Assembly: GCF_000262305.1 (NCBI RefSeq)
Contig: NC_017910.1
Location: 806,001 to 870,000 of the forward strand
Direction of reading: 5' to 3'
Length of the DNA stretch: 64,000 bases
From: Shimwellia blattae DSM 4481 = NBRC 105725
GTDB taxonomy: Bacteria; Pseudomonadota; Gammaproteobacteria; Enterobacterales; Enterobacteriaceae
Shown here piece after piece: positions 54,123-61,348 of this stretch. Each line of letters starts with the position of its first letter. Position 1 is the stretch's first letter. The position numbers were made by a program, and so were the translations under genes. The notes beneath the pieces were generated by a model. That model searched no databases. It was not told where the DNA came from and saw only the letters and a list, made by a program, of their open reading frames with translations.

Positions 54123-55760
54123 ATGACAACGAACTATATTTTTGTGACCGGCGGGGTCGTTTCCTCTCTGGGTAAAGGCATTGCCGCAGCCTCCCTCGCA
54201 GCTATTCTCGAAGCCCGTGGCCTCAACGTAACTATGATGAAACTGGATCCGTATATTAACGTCGATCCAGGCACCATGAGCCCTATTCAACATGGGGAAG
54301 TGTTCGTTACTGAAGACGGCGCTGAAACCGACCTGGACCTGGGTCACTACGAGCGTTTTATCCGCACCCGGATGACGCGTCGTAACAACTTTACCACTGG
54401 CCGTATTTACTCTGATGTTCTGCGTAAAGAGCGTCGTGGTGACTACCTGGGCGCCACGGTACAGGTTATTCCGCATATCACTAACGCCATCAAAGAGCGC
54501 GTTATTGCCGGTGGCGAAGGCCACGACGTGGTGCTGGTGGAAATCGGCGGCACCGTCGGGGACATCGAATCCCTGCCGTTCCTCGAAGCCATTCGCCAGC
54601 TGGCGGTAGAAGTGGGCCGTGAACACACCATGTTCATGCACCTGACCCTGGTGCCGTATCTGGCCGCTTCCGGTGAAGTGAAAACTAAACCGACCCAGCA
54701 CTCGGTGAAAGAATTACTCTCTATCGGTATTCAGCCGGATATCCTGATTTGCCGTTCAGATCGCGCCGTACCGGCCAACGAACGCGCCAAGATCGCGCTG
54801 TTTTGTAACGTGCCTGAGAAGGCCGTTATCTCGATGAAAGATGTCGATTCCATATATAAAATCCCTGCACTGTTGAAATCACAGGGCCTTGACGATTATA
54901 TTTGTAAACGATTCAGCATCGACTGCCCGGAAGCGGACCTCTCCGAATGGGAACAGGTTATCTACGAAGAAGCTAACCCGGCAGGCGAAGTGACTATCGG
55001 GATGGTCGGTAAGTACATTGAACTGCCGGATGCCTATAAGTCCGTGATTGAAGCGCTGAAACACGCAGGCCTGAAAAACCGCGTGACAGTGAACATCAAG
55101 CTGATTGATTCCCAGGACGTGGAAACCCGCGGCGTGGAAATCCTCAAAGGTCTGGATGCTATCCTGATCCCGGGCGGCTTCGGTTACCGCGGTGTTGAAG
55201 GCAAGATTGCCACTGCGCGCTATGCCCGTGAAAATAATATTCCGTATCTGGGCATTTGCCTGGGTATGCAGGTCGCGCTGATTGAGTTCGCCCGTAACGT
55301 TGTGGGTATGGAAAATGCGAACTCTACGGAATTTGTGCCAGACTGTAAGTACCCGGTTGTGGCCCTGATTACCGAATGGCGTGACGAAGAAGGCAATGTT
55401 GAGACCCGTTCTGAGAAGAGCGATCTCGGTGGCACAATGCGTCTGGGTGCGCAGCAGTGCCAGCTGTCTGACGACAGCCTGGTGCGTAAGATGTATAACG
55501 CCCCGGTGATTACTGAACGTCACCGCCACCGTTATGAAGTCAACAATATGTTGCTGAAACCGATTGAAGCTGCCGGTTTGCGTGTTGCCGGTCGTTCCGG
55601 GGATGATCAGTTGGTCGAGATCATCGAAGTGCCAAACCACCCGTGGTTTGTGGCATGCCAGTTCCACCCGGAATTTACTTCTACACCGCGTGATGGTCAC
55701 CCGCTGTTTTCCGGCTTTGTGAAGGCCGCCAGCGAATACCAGAAACGCCAGGCGAAGTAA
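54123..55760 (+). CDS. pyrG: CTP synthase PyrG
   Basis: Makes CTP from UTP, ATP and glutamine. The 545 residues equal the E. coli length. The N-terminal synthetase domain begins MTTNYIFVTGGVVSSLGKG, whose loop binds ATP and UTP. The C-terminal class I glutaminase shows LIPGGFGYRG, the nucleophile motif GICLGMQ and the His-Glu pair in QFHPEFTS. Codon use shifts toward that of highly expressed genes here and in eno. Terminated at 55776-55801. Confidence 0.98.
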   Translation: MTTNYIFVTGGVVSSLGKGIAAASLAAILEARGLNVTMMKLDPYINVDPGTMSPIQHGEVFVTEDGAETDLDLGHYERFIRTRMTRRNNFTTGRIYSDVLRKERRGDYLGATVQVIPHITNAIKERVIAGGEGHDVVLVEIGGTVGDIESLPFLEAIRQLAVEVGREHTMFMHLTLVPYLAASGEVKTKPTQHSVKELLSIGIQPDILICRSDRAVPANERAKIALFCNVPEKAVISMKDVDSIYKIPALLKSQGLDDYICKRFSIDCPEADLSEWEQVIYEEANPAGEVTIGMVGKYIELPDAYKSVIEALKHAGLKNRVTVNIKLIDSQDVETRGVEILKGLDAILIPGGFGYRGVEGKIATARYARENNIPYLGICLGMQVALIEFARNVVGMENANSTEFVPDCKYPVVALITEWRDEEGNVETRSEKSDLGGTMRLGAQQCQLSDDSLVRKMYNAPVITERHRHRYEVNNMLLKPIEAAGLRVAGRSGDDQLVEIIEVPNHPWFVACQFHPEFTSTPRDGHPLFSGFVKAASEYQKRQAK

Positions 55761-55775
55761 AAAAAGTTAGCACTG

Positions 55776-55801
55776 CAACGCCCCTTTTTGGGGCGTTGTT
55801 T
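55776..55801 (+). terminator. Terminator after pyrG
   Basis: A perfect 9-bp stem CAACGCCCC/GGGGCGTTG with a TTTTT loop, followed by TTTG, lies 15 bases past the pyrG stop and before eno. Confidence 0.85.
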
Positions 55802-55844
55802 GTCAGGAAGTTTTTAGTTTAACTAGTGACTTGAGGAAAACCTA

Positions 55845-57143
55845 ATGTCCAAAATCGTTAAAATCATCGGTCGTGAAATCATCGATTCCCGTGGTAACCC
55901 GACTGTTGAAGCCGAAGTACATCTGGAAGGTGGTTTTGTCGGTATGGCTGCTGCCCCGTCAGGTGCTTCTACTGGTTCCCGCGAAGCGCTGGAACTGCGC
56001 GATGGCGACAAATCCCGCTTCCTGGGCAAAGGCGTAACCAAAGCCGTTGCCGCAGTAAACGGCCCGATTGCTCAGGCTCTGCTTGGCAAAGACGCCAAAG
56101 ACCAGGCTGGCATCGACAAAATCATGATCGATCTGGACGGTACTGAAAACAAATCTAAATTCGGTGCTAACGCTATCCTGGCTGTGTCTCTGGCTAACGC
56201 CAAAGCCGCTGCTGCTTCCAAAGGTCAGCCGCTGTTTGAACATATCGCTGAACTGAACGGCACCCCGGGTAAATACTCCATGCCAGTACCGATGATGAAC
56301 ATCATCAACGGTGGTGAGCACGCTGATAACAACGTTGATATCCAGGAATTCATGATTCAGCCGGTTGGCGCGCCGACCCTGAAAGAAGCAGTACGCATGG
56401 GTTCTGAAGTATTCCATCACCTGGCAAAAGTGCTGAAAGCGAAAGGCATGAACACCGCTGTTGGTGACGAAGGCGGCTACGCGCCGAACCTGGGTTCTAA
56501 CGCTGAAGCTCTGGCTGTTATTGCTGAAGCGGTTAAAGCAGCAGGCTACGAACTGGGTAAAGACATCACCCTGGCGATGGACTGTGCCGCATCTGAATTC
56601 TACAAAGACGGCAAATACGTACTGGCCGGCGAAGGCAACAAAGCCTTCACTTCTGAAGAGTTCACCCACTTCCTGGAAGACCTGACCAAACAGTACCCGA
56701 TCGTGTCTATCGAAGACGGTCTGGACGAATCTGACTGGGACGGTTTTGCTTACCAGACCAAAGTACTGGGCGACAAAATCCAGCTGGTTGGTGACGACCT
56801 GTTCGTAACCAACACCAAGATCCTGAAAGAAGGTATCGAAAAAGGCATCGCGAACTCCATTCTGATCAAATTCAACCAGATCGGTTCTCTGACCGAAACG
56901 CTGGCTGCTATCAAAATGGCGAAAGACGCAGGCTACACCGCTATTATCTCTCACCGTTCTGGTGAAACTGAAGATGCAACCATCGCTGACCTGGCGGTAG
57001 GTACTGCAGCAGGCCAGATCAAAACCGGTTCTATGAGCCGTTCTGACCGTGTGGCTAAATACAACCAGCTGATTCGTATCGAAGAAGCTCTGGGCGCCCG
57101 CGCACCGTTCAACGGTCGTAAAGAGATCAAAGGCCAGGCATAA
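55845..57143 (+). CDS. eno: Enolase
   Basis: Glycolytic enzyme interconverting 2-phosphoglycerate and PEP; also a component of the RNA degradosome. The 432 residues equal E. coli enolase. Signatures include GNPTVEAEVHLEGG, the SGASTGSREALELRDGD loop, VGDEGGYAPNL, SIEDGLDESDW, and IKFNQIGSLTETL, with the catalytic lysine in the final IISHRSGETEDATI region. Strongly biased codon usage points to very high expression. It marks the end of the E. coli-like backbone in this window. Confidence 0.99.
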   Translation: MSKIVKIIGREIIDSRGNPTVEAEVHLEGGFVGMAAAPSGASTGSREALELRDGDKSRFLGKGVTKAVAAVNGPIAQALLGKDAKDQAGIDKIMIDLDGTENKSKFGANAILAVSLANAKAAAASKGQPLFEHIAELNGTPGKYSMPVPMMNIINGGEHADNNVDIQEFMIQPVGAPTLKEAVRMGSEVFHHLAKVLKAKGMNTAVGDEGGYAPNLGSNAEALAVIAEAVKAAGYELGKDITLAMDCAASEFYKDGKYVLAGEGNKAFTSEEFTHFLEDLTKQYPIVSIEDGLDESDWDGFAYQTKVLGDKIQLVGDDLFVTNTKILKEGIEKGIANSILIKFNQIGSLTETLAAIKMAKDAGYTAIISHRSGETEDATIADLAVGTAAGQIKTGSMSRSDRVAKYNQLIRIEEALGARAPFNGRKEIKGQA

Positions 57144-57171
57144 TTTCCGGGTCCTGACATAGAAATACTAA

Positions 57172-57200
57172 AATGCCAGTCTTCTGACTGGCATTTTTTT
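57172..57200 (+). terminator. Terminator after eno
   Basis: A 9-bp stem AATGCCAGT/ACTGGCATT (57172-57180 with 57187-57195) is followed by a run of seven T residues. It isolates the AT-rich locus downstream. Confidence 0.92.
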
Positions 57201-57279
57201 AACTATATATCTGGCAGTAAATTCATGTTGTCTTCAGGCTATCTGACTGCAGCATAGATTATCTCAGGAATTGAAGATA

Positions 57280-59070
57280 ATGTTACATCAGATGAGGCTA
57301 CGGCTTTCTGGTTATAATATACCGGGAAGCAAGATACTTTTTTTATTGGTGATATTTATTATATGCCCGTTTGTTTATGGCGGGGATCATAAACCTGTAG
57401 ATGTTTCAATTGGTGTATTTGCTGATCGTGGTGTTGATGAAGCGAAGTCTCGTTGGCAACCTACTATTCGCTGGTTGAATAAGCAGATACCAGAATTCAG
57501 GTTTCATCTTATTGCTCTGGAGCTGGAAGCATTACAGGCCGAAGTTAGCGCTCAGCGGCTACAGTTTATTATTATTAACCCTTCTGAAAGCATTCGCCTG
57601 GGTCGGTTGTTCCCGTTGTCATGGATTGCGACATTGATTAGCCCATTAAAGGGGGGGACGTCAGAGGCAACGGGTTCTGTATTATGGGTCCGTAGTGATG
57701 CCCCTTATCAGAGAGTAAATGAATTGTCTGGAAAATCCATTGGTACTGTTAATCGCCAGGCGTTTGGTGGCTTTATGGCCATGGCGCATGAGGTATTAGC
57801 CCCTGAGTTCCCGGTTGAGTTACTCTCAGAGGTAAAAGAGATCGGATACCCTCATGAAAAAGTAGTAAGAGCTTTACAGGAAAAACGAATAGAAGCAGCG
57901 ATCTTACCTGTCTGCCTAGTGGAGTCGATGATTGAGAATAAACAACTAGAACCTGCATCATTACGGGCACTAGGTAATAGAGCTCCCGCTGGCTTTCAAT
58001 GCCAGGTGAGTACCCGACTTTACCCTAACTGGGGTTTTGCCATGACGGGGAATGCGGATCGGCAGTTGGCAAAAAAAATAGTACAACATTTGCTGGCTAT
58101 GCAGGGAAATAGTCCTGAAGCCAAAGCGGCTCAATCACTGGGCTGGACGGTTCCGGAGAATCAGGTAGAGCTTGATAGATTATTTAAAGACTTAGGGCTT
58201 CATCCGCTACAGCGCCCCTGGTGGCAGCAAGTCAAATTATGGCTGGTACAACATTATTATATTTTATTGATAGCTATTATTCTGTTAACTGTATTGCCTG
58301 TCCAGTATATGCTGCTGAGTTTCCGATTTCGTTGTAATAATATAAAATTACGGCAGATGCAGGATAGCTTACAGCAAATTCAGCGTCAGTCTCTGGTTGA
58401 TAAATTGGGCTCTAGTCTGGCTCATGAACTAAATCAACCGTTATCCGCTATCCGTTTATATGCTGAAGGCGAATTATCCCGACAAAAAAAAGGTAATAGT
58501 CAAACAAATATAGAGATACTACTAACAAAAATTCGTGATCAAGTTGTACGGATTGATGATTTAGTAAAACGGCTGCGAAAGATAATGAGAAAAGAGCCGA
58601 CTAGTAAAGGGTGGTTTGATTTATCGCAGTTACTGCAAGAAACCTGTACATTGGTGAGTTTATATGCAGAGCGTTTTAAAGTTGATATCAGGATACAAAA
58701 TATACCTCAGACATTACCTTTTTTTGGTGACCGAACCGGCCTTGAGCAACTGATAGTAAACTTACTGACTAATGCGATTGATGCATCAGCCGGGGCGGGG
58801 AATCACTTGGTATTTATTAATATTACACAAACAAAAATGGCCATCACCCTCTGCATTCAAGACCAGGGGGATGGACTGTGTGCATCACAGGCAGAATTAA
58901 TGGTTCCTTTTGTTACCAGTAAGGTCAATGGCGTAGGGTTGGGGCTGACTGTCTGTCGGGATGTTGTTGAAGCCCATCAGGGAACATTTTGTCTTAAAAA
59001 TTGTTCAAATAATGGAGTTGAGGCGATAGTTTGTTTTCCCTTGATAGAGGAAGATTCACATGCAGCGTAG
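57280..59070 (+). CDS. TtrS-like sensor histidine kinase with periplasmic binding domain
   Basis: Probable membrane sensor kinase of about 596 residues. It has a signal or first membrane segment (about 20-38), a PhnD/TtrS-type periplasmic domain (about 45-300; SRWQPTIRWLNKQIP, FIIINPSESIRLG, IGTVNRQAFGGFM), a second membrane segment near 325-350, then a kinase core: H382 in LAHELNQPLSAIRLYAEG, N-box LIVNLLTNAIDAS, and G-boxes IQDQGDG and GVGLGLTVCRDVV. Salmonella TtrS, the tetrathionate sensor, has this architecture and shares many of these stretches. The ATG at 57280 lies 9 bases from an AGGAA signal; an in-frame TTG at 57271 is too close to it. The ligand is unknown. AT-rich codon usage suggests transfer. 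Confidence 0.85.
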   Translation: MLHQMRLRLSGYNIPGSKILFLLVIFIICPFVYGGDHKPVDVSIGVFADRGVDEAKSRWQPTIRWLNKQIPEFRFHLIALELEALQAEVSAQRLQFIIINPSESIRLGRLFPLSWIATLISPLKGGTSEATGSVLWVRSDAPYQRVNELSGKSIGTVNRQAFGGFMAMAHEVLAPEFPVELLSEVKEIGYPHEKVVRALQEKRIEAAILPVCLVESMIENKQLEPASLRALGNRAPAGFQCQVSTRLYPNWGFAMTGNADRQLAKKIVQHLLAMQGNSPEAKAAQSLGWTVPENQVELDRLFKDLGLHPLQRPWWQQVKLWLVQHYYILLIAIILLTVLPVQYMLLSFRFRCNNIKLRQMQDSLQQIQRQSLVDKLGSSLAHELNQPLSAIRLYAEGELSRQKKGNSQTNIEILLTKIRDQVVRIDDLVKRLRKIMRKEPTSKGWFDLSQLLQETCTLVSLYAERFKVDIRIQNIPQTLPFFGDRTGLEQLIVNLLTNAIDASAGAGNHLVFINITQTKMAITLCIQDQGDGLCASQAELMVPFVTSKVNGVGLGLTVCRDVVEAHQGTFCLKNCSNNGVEAIVCFPLIEEDSHAA

Positions 59071-59728
59071 TCCCTTATATCTGGTTGATGACGATGCAAG
59101 CGTGTTGGATGCATTGTGTTTTATGTTGGAGGGAGAAGGGTATCAGCCACTTTGTTTTTCTGGTGCAGAGGAATTTTTGTTATTTATGAAGCAACACCCG
59201 CCACTGATGGCTAATGATGGCTGTCTGGTGCTGGACTGGCGTATGCCTGAAATGAGTGGACAGGAATTACAAATTATATTGAATCAGGCTAACAGCCCTC
59301 TGGCGGTTATATTTCTTACTGCTCATGGTGATGTTCCTATGGCTGTAGAATCTCTCAAGCGTGGCGCTGTAGATTTTTTGCAAAAACCCGTTGATAGCAC
59401 CTCGCTGCTACAGGCTATAAAACTTGGACAGGAGAGGTCACTAAGTGAGTTATTGCTGAGAAAGCAGTTGCAGGCTTATGAGAAGCTAACTTGTAGAGAG
59501 AGGGATATATTACGGCTATTATTTACAGGTAAAACAAATAACCAGGTTGCTGAACAGTGTCATATTGCTGTAAGAACGGTAGAAGTCCATCGTGCTAATA
59601 TTATGCAACACCTGGAGGTTAGTTCGACGGCAGAGATGATTCGGCACTATGCCGCTATTGAACATTACCTTTACCTGGCTGCCCCTGCACCAGTACGTAT
59701 CCGGCGTAAAAAAATATCAGGGAAATAG
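59060..59728 (+). CDS. TtrR-like response regulator (FixJ/LuxR type)
   Basis: A 222-residue transcription regulator. The receiver domain has acidic residues D10-D12 (VDDDASV), phosphorylated D59 (LVLDWRMPEMSG), the threonine of FLTAHGD and the lysine of LQKPVDS. A LuxR-type HTH follows (LTCRERDILRLLFTGKTNNQ, then RTVEVHRANIMQHL). This matches the FixJ/TtrR group. The start overlaps the kinase gene by 11 bases, so the pair is coupled. The target is most simply the reductase operon starting 143 bases downstream. Confidence 0.88.
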   Translation: MQRSPLYLVDDDASVLDALCFMLEGEGYQPLCFSGAEEFLLFMKQHPPLMANDGCLVLDWRMPEMSGQELQIILNQANSPLAVIFLTAHGDVPMAVESLKRGAVDFLQKPVDSTSLLQAIKLGQERSLSELLLRKQLQAYEKLTCRERDILRLLFTGKTNNQVAEQCHIAVRTVEVHRANIMQHLEVSSTAEMIRHYAAIEHYLYLAAPAPVRIRRKKISGK

Positions 59729-59784
59729 CTGCACTAACTGATCACCTGATCGTGCTCAATTAGTTGGTTTATACATATAAAAAA

Positions 59785-59798
59785 TGTGGAATCCCACA
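59785..59798 (+). promoter_or_regulatory. Candidate response-regulator site in front of the reductase operon
   Basis: A perfect 5-bp inverted repeat TGTGG-AATC-CCACA in the 142-bp gap between the regulator gene and the first reductase gene. Another CCACA half-site follows at 59823-59827. A direct repeat of CTGATC lies upstream (about 59738-59751). Assignment to the TtrR-like protein is inference from position only. Confidence 0.4.
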
Positions 59799-59870
59799 AT
59801 AGAAAACCGCACCTTCTCTACACCACAATGATAGCAATTTATTTTGTTGGAGGAGTGGGAGAACTTTTCT

Positions 59871-60494
59871 ATGGCACGACAATATGGTTTTTATGTAGAC
59901 AGTAGCAAATGCACTGGCTGCAAGACTTGCCAGGTCGCGTGTAAAGATAAAAATACATTACCCGTTGGGGTTAATTTTCGTCGTGTATACGAATATGCTG
60001 GTGGTGAATGGACTTCCACCGGGCAGGATACCTGGCGGCAAAATATTTTTGCTTATTATCTTTCTATCAGTTGTAACCACTGCGCGACACCGGCTTGTAC
60101 TAAGGCTTGTCCAACCGGTGCGATGCATAAGCGTGATGAAGATGGTCTGGTGGTCGTGGATAGTAATGTCTGTATTGGTTGTAGATATTGTGAAATGGCA
60201 TGTCCTTATGGAGCTCCGCAATACCATCCAGAAAAAAAATATATGACTAAATGCGATGGTTGCTATGAGTTGATTAGTCAGAATAAAAAACCCATTTGTG
60301 TTGCAGCCTGTCCATTACGGGCATTAGATTTTGGACCTATTGATGAGTTACGTGAGAAATATGGTGTGCTTGCGGATATAGCTCCGTTACCTTCCTCAGA
60401 ACTGACTCAGCCCTCTATCGTTATTAATCCTAATTCGCATGCAAAACCTTGTGCCGATCATAGTGGTGCGGTTATTAATAAAACGGAAATATAA
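59871..60494 (+). CDS. DmsB-like four-cluster ferredoxin subunit
   Basis: Electron-transfer subunit of a molybdopterin reductase, about 207 residues. Sixteen cysteines occur in four clusters (KCTGCKTCQVAC, SCNHCATPACTKACP, VCIGCRYCEMACPYG, and KCDGC with ICVAACPLRAL), enough for four [4Fe-4S] centres. It aligns end to end with E. coli DmsB (205 residues), including YAYYLSISCNHC-like and LDFGPIDELREKYG stretches, far better than with TtrB. I chose the ATG at 59871, with GGGAG 9 bases upstream, over a longer frame. It is the first gene of a B-C-A operon. Confidence 0.93.
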   Translation: MARQYGFYVDSSKCTGCKTCQVACKDKNTLPVGVNFRRVYEYAGGEWTSTGQDTWRQNIFAYYLSISCNHCATPACTKACPTGAMHKRDEDGLVVVDSNVCIGCRYCEMACPYGAPQYHPEKKYMTKCDGCYELISQNKKPICVAACPLRALDFGPIDELREKYGVLADIAPLPSSELTQPSIVINPNSHAKPCADHSGAVINKTEI

Positions 60495-60496
60495 TC

Positions 60497-61321
60497 ATGC
60501 ATGAGTTACCACTAGTTTTTTTTACCGTATTGACTCAAATGGTTGCCGGTAGCTTCATCCTGCTTACTATATTAACGCTGACTTCTCCTGCTTTGTCCGA
60601 TGGGTCATACCAGGCAATGAATAAGTTATTGCTTTGCTTGTGGGGGATCCTTTGCATTGCAGGTATGGCGTCGATTGCACATGTCGGACAACCGTTGCGT
60701 ATCACTAATGCGTTGATTGGTATTACCCATTTTTCTCCCATGAGTATAGAGATAATTAGTGTAGGTGGGTTTGGTGCTCTGGGGGCATTGATGATAGCTA
60801 CACAGTGGAAAACGGGTAAAGTAATTCTGCCAATAATGCTTGTTGTCTGTGGTGTGGCACTGTGGGTGCTCTGGGCGATTGCTCATGTTTATCAGCTATC
60901 TGGTGTTGCGCTTTGGAATACGTCATGGACTACAATCAATTTTATTTTTAGCGGATTTTTAAGTGGATCGGCTCTTATTGGCGTTTTATTAAGATATTTC
61001 TATATCAACTTCCTTTCACAGAATAAAATAATTTATTTCATATGGTATTCTCTGGCTTTATTAATGTTAGGCTTAAGTGCTGGTTATTTTCTGCATATCA
61101 ATGATCAGTTAAGCGTTTTGGGGATTGTCCTTCCCCCGTGGCTTATGGTGTTACAGATTATTCGTGTCTTATTAATCGGTTCGGCGCTATTATTTTTTAT
61201 AGGCTCCAGATGGGAGAAACGAATCCAAAAAGTAAGTATATTTTCTTTAGTTGCAGTTATTGTGGCTGAGTTATTAGGTAGGATTTTCTTTTATGAGTTG
61301 CTGCTATTAGCGCAATTGTAG
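60497..61321 (+). CDS. DmsC-like membrane anchor subunit
   Basis: A hydrophobic protein of 274 residues with about eight predicted membrane helices, of the DmsC family that anchors the reductase in the inner membrane and oxidises menaquinol. Matching features are the N-terminus HELPLVFFTVLTQMVAGSF, the HVGQPLRITNALIGITHFSPMSIEI stretch (DmsC: HLGSPMRAFNSL...SNEI) and the C-terminal AELLGRIFFYELLL. It starts two bases after the DmsB-like stop codon. Strongly AT-rich. Confidence 0.9.
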   Translation: MHELPLVFFTVLTQMVAGSFILLTILTLTSPALSDGSYQAMNKLLLCLWGILCIAGMASIAHVGQPLRITNALIGITHFSPMSIEIISVGGFGALGALMIATQWKTGKVILPIMLVVCGVALWVLWAIAHVYQLSGVALWNTSWTTINFIFSGFLSGSALIGVLLRYFYINFLSQNKIIYFIWYSLALLMLGLSAGYFLHINDQLSVLGIVLPPWLMVLQIIRVLLIGSALLFFIGSRWEKRIQKVSIFSLVAVIVAELLGRIFFYELLLLAQL

Positions 61322-61348
61322 AAATGTATATCTGACGGGAGATTTTTT

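Noticed and set aside
55959..56954. Minus-strand open frame (331 codons) opposite eno
   Set aside because: Antisense to enolase. The lack of stops follows from the strongly biased codon usage of eno. A similar shadow lies opposite pyrG (54879-55700).
59735..59760. TGATC-containing repeat considered as an FNR box for the reductase operon
   Set aside because: The halves are direct rather than inverted with FNR spacing, so it does not fit TTGAT-N4-ATCAA. Anaerobic control may exist but is not shown by this sequence.
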